A DNA stretch of 64,000 nucleotides from Robbsia andropogonis (GTDB taxonomy: Bacteria; Pseudomonadota; Gammaproteobacteria; Burkholderiales; Burkholderiaceae). The position numbers and the translations under genes were made by a program. The stretch is from the NCBI RefSeq assembly GCF_000970345.1, contig NZ_LAQU01000011.1:98198-162197 (forward strand), in the 5' to 3' direction. The notes beneath the pieces were generated by a model. That model saw nothing but the letters and a program-made list of their open reading frames with translations. It did no database searches and was not told where the DNA came from. This document shows positions 36,091 through 44,909 of the stretch, in pieces; position 1 is the first letter of the stretch; every line of letters starts with the position of its first letter.

Positions 36091-36843
36091 TCACGGGCTG
36101 GGTGGCATGCGATCGTAGAGCTGGGTCAGGTTGCCGGGCGCACCGAATGCCGTGGCCTGTAGCGCGGTGCCATACTGATTACGCGAGCCGTAGCCCTCTG
36201 CGGCGACCAACGCACCAGAGCGCAGGATGCCCGCGAACTGCTGCGCGACGGGCGGCGTGAGTTTGATGACGGTGCCATCCACAAGGATCACACCATCAGG
36301 CTCACCGCGCGGCGCAGTCGTGATACGTGCCACTCGGCCCTGCACACTCAGACGGGACAACCTATCGCCACGCAACGGACCCGGAAGCGGTAAGGCACCA
36401 GGTTGCGGCGGCTGGTCGACCAATTGCTGATTGCTTCTCATGTTGATGATCCGCTGCGCCGTGATCTCGCCGCCGCCATTACGCCATCCGCTGATCTGCA
36501 CGCTGTCTCCCGGTCGTAAGGCCGAGGTGAGTTGGGTACTCAGGTGCGGGGGGAAATGCACCAGTCCGCCATCGCTTGTCAGGAAACCATCTACATCGCC
36601 ATCCGGGTTGATGAGAAAGCGGGAGACGGTTCCTTGGATATTGACCGCCGTGCCGTCGGCAGCCGGTGGCGGTGGCGCGATGCCCGGACCGGGTGGTGGC
36701 AAGCCAGCAGCCGCTGCCGGAGGGGGCAGCGCTGTGCCATCGGGGGTGGTTTGTGCTACACCGCTGGTGCTCGCGGCGAGCAGTGCGGAGAAAAGGACCG
36801 CGCCGACAAAGCGCTGGCTTGAATACATCGATATGGATTGCAT
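36091..36843 (-). CDS. Exported two-module protein, first gene after sigma-54 promoter
   Basis: A 250-residue exported protein with a Sec leader (FVGAVLFSALLAASTSGVAQ) and then a Pro/Ala-rich linker (residues ~37-67). It contains two modules homologous to those in the next gene: IQGTVSRFLINPDGDVDGFL, HFPPHLSTQL, RPGDSVQISG; and VQGRVARITTAPRGEPDGVI, LTPPVAQQF, GALVAAEGYG. The shared pattern is G-x-V-x-R ... G-[DE]-x-DG ... PPHL ... PG-D-x-V-x-x-G. Function unknown; a periplasmic ligand- or metal-binding role is a guess. It is preceded by GGAGGAGTGAATC and a canonical sigma-54 promoter. Confidence 0.75.
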   Translation of the reverse strand: MQSISMYSSQRFVGAVLFSALLAASTSGVAQTTPDGTALPPPAAAAGLPPPGPGIAPPPPAADGTAVNIQGTVSRFLINPDGDVDGFLTSDGGLVHFPPHLSTQLTSALRPGDSVQISGWRNGGGEITAQRIINMRSNQQLVDQPPQPGALPLPGPLRGDRLSRLSVQGRVARITTAPRGEPDGVILVDGTVIKLTPPVAQQFAGILRSGALVAAEGYGSRNQYGTALQATAFGAPGNLTQLYDRMPPSP

Positions 36844-36875
36844 GATTCACTCCTCCAGTTGGCAAGGAGTGTCAT

Positions 36876-36889
36876 GCAAGAGCTGTGCC
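36876..36889 (-). promoter_or_regulatory. Sigma-54 (-24/-12) promoter
   Basis: Read on the minus strand the sequence is GGCAC-AGCTC-TTGC. It has the invariant GG and GC ten bases apart and matches the TGGCAC-N5-TTGC consensus in all but the first base. The predicted start near 36865 would leave about 20 bases of leader, including GGAGGA, before the ATG at 36843. The adjacent sigma-54 response regulator gene makes this prediction stronger. Confidence 0.7.
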
Positions 36890-36940
36890 TTCGCTAGCGC
36901 CCCGGCTGGCGGGGGTTTCGTCGGTGAAATAAAGCGTCAT

Positions 36941-36959
36941 GTGTCAACGAATCAGACAC
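36941..36959. promoter_or_regulatory. Inverted repeat GTGTC-N9-GACAC, candidate activator site
   Basis: The repeat lies about 50 bases upstream of the sigma-54 -24 element. A further GACAC half-site is at 36977-36981, 22 bases on from the one at 36955, or about two helical turns. This is where an NtrC-type activator would bind. Confidence 0.35.
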
Positions 36960-36996
36960 CAGCCGTCCGATTTCCCGACACACCCGCAGCATGCCG

Positions 36997-38385
36997 TCAG
37001 TTTTCGGGATCGGAGACGCCAAGGCTCGCCAGACGGGTATAAAGCGATTGACGGCTGATGCCCAGCCGCCGTGCGGCTTCCGTGCGATTGCCGTTCGTAA
37101 GCGCCAGAGCGCGCTCGATCAACGTACGTTCGAGCAGCGCAATGGCATCATTCAGCGACAGATCAGTGAACGCGGCAGGAAGGGCAAGAGAGGCGGCGGA
37201 ATGCGAGTTGGAGAGGAATGCAAAGTCTTCGCGCGTGAGCATGGTGCCCGGCGCAAGCGCACTTGCACGCTCCATCGCATTGGCAAGTTCGCGTACATTG
37301 CCTTGCCACGCGTTGGTAACGAGCAGATGCTGCGCATCTGCCGACAGCGGCTTGACTGGCCTTCCGTGCGTTGCCGCAATGCGTGACAGGAAATGCTCCG
37401 CGAGTGGGAGGATATCCGCTATTCTTTCTCGCAGCGGCGGCAGATGCATCGGGATCACATTCAGCCGGTACAGGAGATCGTTTCTGAACGTACCGGCGGC
37501 GACCATCTCGGTCAGGTCACGATGCGTCGCTGCGACGACGCGGACATCGACGGTCACCGGACGATTCGCACCGAGCGGCGTGACCTGCCGCTCCTGGAGC
37601 ACGCGCAGTAACTTGGCTTGCATTGCAAGCGGCATATCGCCGATTTCATCGAGAAACAGCGTGCCGCCGTGCGCTTCCTCGAAGTGGCCGCGCCTGTCCG
37701 CATGCGCGCCAGTAAAAGCGCCCTTGTTGTGCCCGAACAGCTCGCTTTCAAGCAAGTCCCCCGGAATCGCAGCGCAATTCACCGCCACGAACGGACCCGC
37801 CGCGCGCGCCGATGCCCGATGCAGCACCTGCGCTGCCACCTCTTTCCCAGTGCCGGTTTCGCCAGTGATGAGAACAGGCACATCCGTGCCCGCCGCACGG
37901 CCCAAACGCTTCTGCACGTCACGCATCGCCTCGCTGATGCCAAGCAACTGTGGCTTTTTGCTCGAGCCCGTTTCATCGACGAACGCCTGTGTCGATTCGT
38001 TGCCGGTCATATCGGCGTGCGTGGCGAGAATACGCGTCAGCAGCGCCGCAATCTCGTTACGGCCGACGGGCTTCGTCAAATGCTCGAAAGCACCAAGCCG
38101 CATTGCGCCGATGGTGTTGTCACTGGTCGCATAAGCCGTAAGCATCACAACCGGCACGCTTTGCAAGGAGGCTATGTCGCGGAGCGATTCGAGCACGGCC
38201 AGGCCATCCGCACCCGGCAGCCGAAAGTCGAGAAAGATGCAGGCCGGTGCCGCACGCGCGCGCAACTGTTCCAAGGCCTCCTCACCCGATCGCGCTTCCA
38301 CTGGCGTGTGACCAAGATCGCAAATCGTTTCGACGAGGCCTTCACGGAACGCGTCGTCGTCGTCGATGATCAGTATGGTCGCCAT
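36997..38385 (-). CDS. Sigma-54-dependent response regulator (NtrC family)
   Basis: Three domains are seen. The receiver (residues 1-~120) has the acidic pocket IIDDDD, phospho-acceptor Asp in FLDFRLPG and Lys in HLTKPVG. The AAA+ sigma-54 activator domain (~145-375) has Walker A GETGTGKE, GAFTGA as HNKGAFTGA and Walker B GTLFLDEIGD. A Fis-type HTH near the C-terminus reads RLGISRQSLYTRL. GAFTGA is intact, so it should open sigma-54 promoters. Its start overlaps the kinase gene's end by 16 bases. The nearest sigma-54 promoter is the one at 36876-36889, which points away from it into the six-gene cluster. Confidence 0.93.
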   Translation of the reverse strand: MATILIIDDDDAFREGLVETICDLGHTPVEARSGEEALEQLRARAAPACIFLDFRLPGADGLAVLESLRDIASLQSVPVVMLTAYATSDNTIGAMRLGAFEHLTKPVGRNEIAALLTRILATHADMTGNESTQAFVDETGSSKKPQLLGISEAMRDVQKRLGRAAGTDVPVLITGETGTGKEVAAQVLHRASARAAGPFVAVNCAAIPGDLLESELFGHNKGAFTGAHADRRGHFEEAHGGTLFLDEIGDMPLAMQAKLLRVLQERQVTPLGANRPVTVDVRVVAATHRDLTEMVAAGTFRNDLLYRLNVIPMHLPPLRERIADILPLAEHFLSRIAATHGRPVKPLSADAQHLLVTNAWQGNVRELANAMERASALAPGTMLTREDFAFLSNSHSAASLALPAAFTDLSLNDAIALLERTLIERALALTNGNRTEAARRLGISRQSLYTRLASLGVSDPEN

Positions 38386-39899
38386 GGCAACTCAATCACA
38401 AATCGCGTCACACTATCCTCCGCAAGCCAGACACGACCACGATGCGCCAAGGCAATTTCGCGCACCACCGCAAGACCAAGGCCGGAACCTTGCGGCCTGC
38501 CCGTTACGAACGGCTCGAAAATACGCTCGCGCTCGATCTTGCCAACGCCAGGACCATCGTCGATCACTTCGAACCGAAGCCGTTTGCCTTCCTCTGATTC
38601 CAACACAGACGCACGCACCGTCACCTGGCCGCCCTGCCGTGCATGTTGCAACGCGTTCACGATCAGATTGTCAAGCGCGCGCGCTAGTTGTGCCGGATCG
38701 AAGGCAGGCATCGTCGTGACGGGCTCAGACTCCACTGTCAATGTAACATGACGGCTTTGTGCGGATGCGTCATGCACCTGACCGATATCGTGCAACCATC
38801 CGCCTAGATCGACATCGCGCGCGTGAATCGTCACAGGCTGCGTGAGCGCGAGCAGACTGCTCATCTGCGCTTCGATCCGACCAATCTGTCCGACGATCGT
38901 CTGCAATGCCGCTTCGCGCCGGGCGTCGTCGCCCGCAAGTGCATTCTCTGCCTTAAGGCGCATTGCACCCACCGGATTGCGTATTTCATGTGCGATTTGC
39001 GCGGCCATCTTCCCCAGTAGACTGAAACGCTCGGCCTGCGTGAGTTGCGCGCTCAACGTCTCTTTTTCACGCTGAAGTCGCTCGGCACGTTCCACATACC
39101 GATTGAACGCATGGACGATGTGATCCAGATCGGGCTCGCCGAGTGGCTCAAGACGCCCGCCTTGCCCCAGCCCGCCGGCGGGCTCAAGTGCGCCTTCGAG
39201 CCGCACGAGATTACGCCGCCAACGCCGCAGTGCCATTGCCAGCAACAACGCGAGTACCGCGATGATTGCCAGCACGCTTGCCAGAACGGTAACGGCACGC
39301 TCCCCATACGGTCCCAACGGTGGTCGTGCACGGACAAGCGTCCATGCGAACAGTCCGGGGTGATGCGGCACCGGACACGCCACGGCGATCACGGCATCCG
39401 CGCCGCTTGCGACCGAATCGGTCTGCGTTTTCCCCGTGCGCGCGACGTTCTTCAGCGTTCGCACAATAAGTGGCGTCTCCGCTTCTGGAATATCGCGCTT
39501 CACACCACTGCCTTCGTAAGTGGGAAAGGCATAGGCGAGGAAACCTTCCGGCACGCCCGCGACCGACGCGTCAGCCCAGAAACCGCCTTCAATACCATCC
39601 ATCCGGATCAGCACCAGATCGAGCACCGCATGCATGAGATCAACGTCGACTGCGCCTGGGCGCTGCGCCGACACGTCATAGCGCGCGGCAACCGTCGTGC
39701 ACGCCTCGCCCGCCTGCAGCTTCACAGTCGCGATCCGTTCCCCGAGCGCGGAAAAAAGCATCAGCCACACCGCCGCGGTGAGAAGGGCGCACAGAAAAGC
39801 GACAAGAATCCATAACGCCGTGAGCTGTGTCGAAAACGGAATGCGCAGCAAGCGCTCCGCACGTTCCAGCAAGACGCGCCTCCCGAGGTCTAATTTCAT
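38370..39899 (-). CDS. Membrane sensor histidine kinase
   Basis: Partner of the overlapping response regulator. Two membrane segments (about residues 26-48 and 220-245) enclose a ~170-residue periplasmic sensor region rich in small residues. After a HAMP-like linker comes the phospho-acceptor in AAQIAHEIRNPVGAMRL, then the ATPase boxes: N-box DNLIVNALQHA, G1 DDGPGVG and G2 GSGLGLAVV. The ligand is unknown. Because the main target appears to be an exported protein plus transporters, an extracellular ion or metabolite is plausible. Confidence 0.9.
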   Translation of the reverse strand: MKLDLGRRVLLERAERLLRIPFSTQLTALWILVAFLCALLTAAVWLMLFSALGERIATVKLQAGEACTTVAARYDVSAQRPGAVDVDLMHAVLDLVLIRMDGIEGGFWADASVAGVPEGFLAYAFPTYEGSGVKRDIPEAETPLIVRTLKNVARTGKTQTDSVASGADAVIAVACPVPHHPGLFAWTLVRARPPLGPYGERAVTVLASVLAIIAVLALLLAMALRRWRRNLVRLEGALEPAGGLGQGGRLEPLGEPDLDHIVHAFNRYVERAERLQREKETLSAQLTQAERFSLLGKMAAQIAHEIRNPVGAMRLKAENALAGDDARREAALQTIVGQIGRIEAQMSSLLALTQPVTIHARDVDLGGWLHDIGQVHDASAQSRHVTLTVESEPVTTMPAFDPAQLARALDNLIVNALQHARQGGQVTVRASVLESEEGKRLRFEVIDDGPGVGKIERERIFEPFVTGRPQGSGLGLAVVREIALAHRGRVWLAEDSVTRFVIELPWRPY

Positions 39900-40241
39900 C
39901 TGCCCTTACGCTTGTTCATGACGCGCGACATTCACGTCTATCACCGGTCTATTTAGTGCATGCCACGGAACATCATAACAAATGTGATCGCACCGTGATC
40001 CGCGGGATGCTTTGCGATGCTATCGAAAGACAGGGTGCCTGCCATGCGGGACGCGCATCGACGGGAATGGCTCAAGTCCCGCGATCTATCGCCGTTAACC
40101 GAGGCGAATAGAGATCTTTCATTATCGCGACCGTTGCATGGCATGCCGCCACCGGCAAGTGGCAACGATCCATTCCGGTCGCAATATTCTTTACAAAACG
40201 CTTTCGCGCTGTGTGAACCGCAGTGCGTCCACGAGTAAAAA
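39900..40241. other. 342-base divergent promoter region
   Basis: It separates the minus-strand kinase gene from the plus-strand chemoreceptor and must contain both promoters. I find no credible gene, no sigma-54 element and no clear sigma-28 element in it. Confidence 0.4.
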
Positions 40242-41789
40242 ATGAAGAATATCCGTATCGGTGCACGGTTGGGGCTGGGGTTCAGCGTGGTGATGGTACT
40301 GCTTGCGTTGACGACATGGCTCAGCCTGATTTGTTTATCTAGCCAGAACGCCACAACGCACTCCATCACCAAGGTTGCCTATCCGAAATCGGAAGCGGCC
40401 GCGAAAATCACGCTTCTGGTTACCGACATCGGCCGCGTATCGCGCAATTTAATTTTGCAGTCCACACCCGCATCGCTGAAGAAGAACAAAGCTACCTTCG
40501 ACGCCAACAAGCAGGCGATCGAAGCGCAAATGTCGGTGATCGAAAGCCGTATCAATAACGATGACGAGCGGACGATGTTCAATACACTCCGATCACATCA
40601 AGGCGAATACTTTACTTTCGTCGACCGCATCGCGTCCCTGGCGCTCAGTGGTGACAAACAAGGTGCGACGGACTATCTTTTCGCCGCATCCAACGCGCAG
40701 ATGCAAGGGCAATACGTTACCGCGCTGAGTGCGGTAACCAAATTCGAAGATGCACAGATAGAAACCCTGGCGAACGATTCGAATAGCGCCTATCAGATGG
40801 CTCGCCTTTACGTCGCCAGCGCGGCGTTGCTTGCGTTGATCCTGGCGACGATTTCCGGATGGTACATCGCGCGATCCGTCACGGCGCCGCTGCGCGATGC
40901 AGTGGGTGTGGCCGCCCGCATCTCCGAGGGCAGGCTGGACGCAGCCATAAGGCCGGGCCATCGTGACGAGACGGGACAATTGCTCAATGCGCTCTCGCAA
41001 ATGCAAGGCAATCTGGTAAAGACCGTTCGACTGGTACGCGACAATAGCGAGAACGTGGCCACCGCCAGTTCGGAAATCGCGCAAGGCAACCTCGACCTCA
41101 GCCAGCGAACCGAGGAGCAGGCGGCGTCGGTTGCTCAAACGGCGAGCAGCATGGCGGAACTGACCGACAGCGTGAAACGTAATACCGAAAATGCCGTACG
41201 CGCAAGTGCATTGAGCAGCAAGGCATCGGAAATGGCGGCGCGAGGGAATGACGCTGTCGGCCAGGTCGCCGCAACGATGGGCGACATCACGCGCGAATCC
41301 AGACAGGTTGCCAATATCGTGGGCGTGATCGAAAGCATTGCGTTCCAGACCAATATCCTGGCCCTTAATGCGGCGGTGGAAGCCGCGCGTGCGGGAGCCG
41401 AAGGACGCGGCTTCGCCGTTGTCGCCAACGAAGTTCGCACGCTCGCGCAACGCAGCGCCGCAGCAGCCAAGGAGATCAAGTCGTTGATCGACGCCTCGGG
41501 AGCCCGCATCGCCGAAGGTGAGGCACTGGTCGGAAACGCAAGCGGGACCATGGCCCAGGTCGTAGACACGGTGCAGCAGGTCACCGGCCTGGTCGGCGAA
41601 ATTACGTCGGCATCGGAGGAACAACAGCGCGGTATCGAGCAAGTGAATCTGGCGGTAATGCAGATGGATGCGGTGACGCAACAGAACGCCGCCTTGGTCG
41701 AGCAAGCCTCCGCCGCCACGCAGTCGTTATCAGGACAAGCCGACACGCTTCGCGCATCGGTCTCCGTATTTAGATTGGCGCATGGATAA
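40242..41789 (+). CDS. Methyl-accepting chemotaxis protein
   Basis: Inner-membrane chemoreceptor, 515 residues. TM1 at ~10-32 and TM2 at ~191-213 enclose a helical four-helix-bundle-type ligand domain. HAMP follows, then the cytoplasmic signalling hairpin with the kinase-coupling tip [20 protein letters not shown] (near residue 370) and flanking methylation helices rich in Glu/Gln/Ala. It ends without the CheR-docking pentapeptide. No flagellar or che gene is nearby. Convergent with the cytochrome gene after 26 bases. Ligand unknown. Confidence 0.92.
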   Translation: MKNIRIGARLGLGFSVVMVLLALTTWLSLICLSSQNATTHSITKVAYPKSEAAAKITLLVTDIGRVSRNLILQSTPASLKKNKATFDANKQAIEAQMSVIESRINNDDERTMFNTLRSHQGEYFTFVDRIASLALSGDKQGATDYLFAASNAQMQGQYVTALSAVTKFEDAQIETLANDSNSAYQMARLYVASAALLALILATISGWYIARSVTAPLRDAVGVAARISEGRLDAAIRPGHRDETGQLLNALSQMQGNLVKTVRLVRDNSENVATASSEIAQGNLDLSQRTEEQAASVAQTASSMAELTDSVKRNTENAVRASALSSKASEMAARGNDAVGQVAATMGDITRESRQVANIVGVIESIAFQTNILALNAAVEAARAGAEGRGFAVVANEVRTLAQRSAAAAKEIKSLIDASGARIAEGEALVGNASGTMAQVVDTVQQVTGLVGEITSASEEQQRGIEQVNLAVMQMDAVTQQNAALVEQASAATQSLSGQADTLRASVSVFRLAHG

Positions 41790-41815
41790 TGGCATGTCGC
41801 AATGGCAACGCGTCA

Positions 41816-43261
41816 TCAGCGAGCCACATGGCGACGACGCTTCATCGCGATAAATACCAGCAAGAGCACGATTAGCAAGACCGCAACCAAACCGACGCGC
41901 GCCATCAACAGCAGCGGCGACCGTGGTCCACCTGCCCGCAACTGCGTAACATGTGCAGCATTCGTCTGGATTTCCGCCACACCGAACTGTCGGAACAGGT
42001 AGTTCGTTAGGTCGGCGATATCGCCGTCCGAAAGCTTTTCGGCAAAGCCCGGCATATCCTGCCCTGATGCCGGCGTCATGCCATCCAGAATCGCCATGAT
42101 GACATTGTCCGCCACCGGTCGCGAGAACGCGGCATTGCCAACGAGCGCGGGCAAACCGCGCGCACCCTGCCCGCTGGCCTGATGACATGAGGCACAATTA
42201 TCGGCGTACAGCACCGCGCCCTTCTCCGCGCTCCCGCTCATCAACGTGAGATCATTCGGAATGGGATGCTGCGCGATGTTTCCTTTGTCGACCTTTCCTG
42301 AACGTATCGCAGGGACCGACTTCACCCACGTCGCAAGTGCACGAAGATCACCATCATCGAGTTTCGAGAAGCTTTTATCAATCGCTTCGCGCATTGGACC
42401 GCCCGCCTGCGAACCAACAGCGGCATGCCCCGTCTTCAGATAAGAGAAAATATCGTCATCCGACCACATCCCGATCCCCGTCGCCTTGTCCGACGTGATG
42501 TTCGGGGCATACCACGTCCCCAGCGATGCACCCGATAACCCGCTGCCCGTTTTCTCCGCCATCAGAAAATTACGCGGCGTATGACATGTCTGGCAATGGC
42601 CCAGCGCTTCAGCAAGATAAGCGCCTCGGTTCCATTCCGCGCTTTTGCCAGCGACCATTTCGAATGGCGTGTCGTCAAGGAACAAGCGATTCCAAATCGC
42701 CATTGATATGCGAATATTGAACGGAAATGGCAAATCAGTTGAATGCGCCGGTGCGCGGTCGACCGCCGCAACGTCTTTCATGAAATAGGCATACAACGCT
42801 TTAACATCATCGTCCGTTAATTTCGCATACGCCGTATAGGGCATCGCCGGGTACAGATTCATGCCATCGGCACGAACGCCACGACGAATCGCGCGATTGA
42901 ACTGCTCAAGCGTATACCCGCCAATCCCTGCTGTCCGGGACGGCGTAATGTTCGTCGAGACGATACGACCGATGGGTGTTTCGATATCAAGCCCACCTGC
43001 AAACGGCTGCCCGTTGGCCACGGTATGGCATGCCGCACAGTCCGCCGCCACCGCGAGATACTTGCCACGGATGACCAGCGGGTCGCTGTTGTCCGTGGCG
43101 GACGGCGAGACATTCGCCACGCCGCCTGTTGCCGGGATCAACCCGTCAGGCACGGAATGCGCGCTGGCGGGTTCAACCGCATGGACTACCAACGGCGCGA
43201 CATAGAGCATGACAGATAGCACGCTGCCCGCAATGGGCCACAGGACGTTCTGAAATCGCAT
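41816..43261 (-). CDS. Tri-heme cytochrome c subunit of membrane-bound sugar/alcohol dehydrogenase
   Basis: The 481-residue protein has a signal peptide (LSVMLYVAPLVVHAVE) and three c-type heme sites: CAACH (~75-79), CQTCH (~220) and CASCH (~356). A single C-terminal membrane anchor (VGLVAVLLIVLLLVFIA) and a basic tail follow. It passes electrons from the flavin subunit to ubiquinone in the periplasm. Three hemes and the gene order small subunit, large subunit, cytochrome match the fructose/sorbitol/gluconate-type FAD dehydrogenases of acetic acid bacteria and relatives. ATG follows AAGGAGAACCGG. Confidence 0.9.
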   Translation of the reverse strand: MRFQNVLWPIAGSVLSVMLYVAPLVVHAVEPASAHSVPDGLIPATGGVANVSPSATDNSDPLVIRGKYLAVAADCAACHTVANGQPFAGGLDIETPIGRIVSTNITPSRTAGIGGYTLEQFNRAIRRGVRADGMNLYPAMPYTAYAKLTDDDVKALYAYFMKDVAAVDRAPAHSTDLPFPFNIRISMAIWNRLFLDDTPFEMVAGKSAEWNRGAYLAEALGHCQTCHTPRNFLMAEKTGSGLSGASLGTWYAPNITSDKATGIGMWSDDDIFSYLKTGHAAVGSQAGGPMREAIDKSFSKLDDGDLRALATWVKSVPAIRSGKVDKGNIAQHPIPNDLTLMSGSAEKGAVLYADNCASCHQASGQGARGLPALVGNAAFSRPVADNVIMAILDGMTPASGQDMPGFAEKLSDGDIADLTNYLFRQFGVAEIQTNAAHVTQLRAGGPRSPLLLMARVGLVAVLLIVLLLVFIAMKRRRHVAR

Positions 43262-43271
43262 CCGGTTCTCC

Positions 43272-44864
43272 TTAGGCCGCGTGCTTGATGGCGTTTGCCG
43301 TTCGCAATGACAGCGCGATGGCGGTCAGCGTGGCATTGCAGGTGGCAACCGTGGGCATGACCCCGGTGGAAACCATATAGAGATTCTCGTGATCGTGTGC
43401 ACGTCCGAATGCGTCGGTGACACTGGTCGCCGGGTCTGATCCCATCGCGAGCGTACCCGTTATATGTTGCCGATTCGAAAACGCACCCTCCTTCGAGTGG
43501 ACAATATTCGTCCCTCCCATCTTTGCGGCAATCCGATCGTACATTTCGCGGGTCTTCTGCGTACCTCGTATCACATAGTCATCGATGTGCCACGACAGCC
43601 TCGGTGTCGGAAGGCCCAACGCATCCTTACGATCGCTCAACGTGACGCGGTTGTTCGGATCGGGAAGCTGTTCGAGGCAATTTTTCAACGATACCTGACG
43701 CGCGGCATGCTTACGTATGGCCTGGTCCAACGCCACACCGTAAACCCCCTTTTTGATAAGCGCGGCCGTGACACCGGCAACCGCCGAAGCATTCGATAAA
43801 TCGAGACGGAAACCACCGTGTTCGCTGCGAAAGCTTCCGTCCCGGAAATCACCAATGGAGCAGGGACTGACAGGACCGCGCCCCGGCCAGACATCCTCAT
43901 CCACTTCGAACGTCACGCCAACCGCGGGGTGATCCATGAGGTTACGGCCCATGGTCCCCGAGCTGTTGGCCAAGCCATTCGGAAATTTACCCGATGCGGA
44001 CATCAACAGCAGTTTCGGAATTTCAATGGCATTGGCTGCAAGAATGAACGTATCGGCCACCACGCGATGGGAGCCTTTGTCCCAGTCGTAGAAATGGGCC
44101 GCTACGATCCGTCCTTTTTCATCATGTTCGAGACGATAGACGACCGCCTTGGTTTGAAGCTTGACGCCGGCCTTGACCGCCGCATCAACCGACAGACCGC
44201 CATGATATTGCGCATCGATCGGACAAAGCGGCATGCAGTTGTTATTGCCGCAGCACGCGGGACGCCCATCAAAAGGACGGCTGTTACGCGCGGTGGAATC
44301 GCTGACCAGCGTAAAGTCCGGCGCAAGCCGATCCCGAAAGCGCTGCTGCAGCCATGGCTCGGCGACACGTTGCATTGGCCAGGGCTGCTTGCGCGGAGAC
44401 AGCGTTTCCTCGCCCCCCACCCCCATGATGACTTCGGCTGCGTAATACCAGGGTTCCAGATCATCGTACGAAATCGGCCAATCCCGGCCGACGCCATACA
44501 GACTCTGGATGCGAAAATCATTCGGCAAGAACCGCCATGTTTGCGCCGCCCAGTGCCAGCTCGTGCCACCGACGAGCTTCAAATACTGCGCATCGAAGTG
44601 GTGCGGCCCGACTTGCTCCAAATAGCCGTTGTTGCTCGGCGCGTAGATCGGTTGCGGAGCCTGCGGCCAGAACGGATAAGGCGCGACGAAGTCGGCTTTA
44701 TTCGTGGATGTCCGGTAATTGTGAACCAGCTGCGCGGTGGAAAGTTGGGGGCCCGCCTCCAGCATCAGCACTGACGCGCCGGCTTCGGCAATTCTGCGAG
44801 CCGCCATGGCGCCACAAATTCCGGCACCGATCACCACTACATCGGCGGAGAGCGTGTTATTCAT
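43272..44864 (-). CDS. GMC-type FAD large subunit of the membrane-bound dehydrogenase
   Basis: This 530-residue flavoprotein holds the active site. The Rossmann FAD site is DVVVIGAGICGAMAARRIAE. A Cys-rich insert CCGNNNCMPLCPIDAQY is the type that binds a 3Fe-4S cluster in FAD-dependent fructose and glucose dehydrogenases. The C-terminal catalytic region shows NRQHITGTLAMGSDP and the usual His/Asn region DHENLYMVSTGVMPT. It has no leader of its own and should be co-exported with the Tat-dependent small subunit. The exact substrate (fructose, gluconate, sorbitol, glucose) cannot be chosen from the sequence. Confidence 0.9.
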   Translation of the reverse strand: MNNTLSADVVVIGAGICGAMAARRIAEAGASVLMLEAGPQLSTAQLVHNYRTSTNKADFVAPYPFWPQAPQPIYAPSNNGYLEQVGPHHFDAQYLKLVGGTSWHWAAQTWRFLPNDFRIQSLYGVGRDWPISYDDLEPWYYAAEVIMGVGGEETLSPRKQPWPMQRVAEPWLQQRFRDRLAPDFTLVSDSTARNSRPFDGRPACCGNNNCMPLCPIDAQYHGGLSVDAAVKAGVKLQTKAVVYRLEHDEKGRIVAAHFYDWDKGSHRVVADTFILAANAIEIPKLLLMSASGKFPNGLANSSGTMGRNLMDHPAVGVTFEVDEDVWPGRGPVSPCSIGDFRDGSFRSEHGGFRLDLSNASAVAGVTAALIKKGVYGVALDQAIRKHAARQVSLKNCLEQLPDPNNRVTLSDRKDALGLPTPRLSWHIDDYVIRGTQKTREMYDRIAAKMGGTNIVHSKEGAFSNRQHITGTLAMGSDPATSVTDAFGRAHDHENLYMVSTGVMPTVATCNATLTAIALSLRTANAIKHAA

Positions 44865-44909
44865 TTCGTCAAGGATATCGAATGATTCAAGATCAACACA
44901 TCGTGCGTG

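Noticed and set aside
36997..39899. Nitrogen-control NtrB/NtrC pair
   Set aside because: No glnA, no PII-linked context, and the kinase has a periplasmic sensor with two membrane segments, unlike cytosolic NtrB.
40593..41705. 370-codon minus-strand frame
   Set aside because: Antisense of the chemoreceptor signalling domain, a common artefact in GC-rich, codon-biased genes.
43818..44774. 318-codon plus-strand frame
   Set aside because: Antisense of the GMC dehydrogenase gene, whose FAD and Fe-S motifs are clear.
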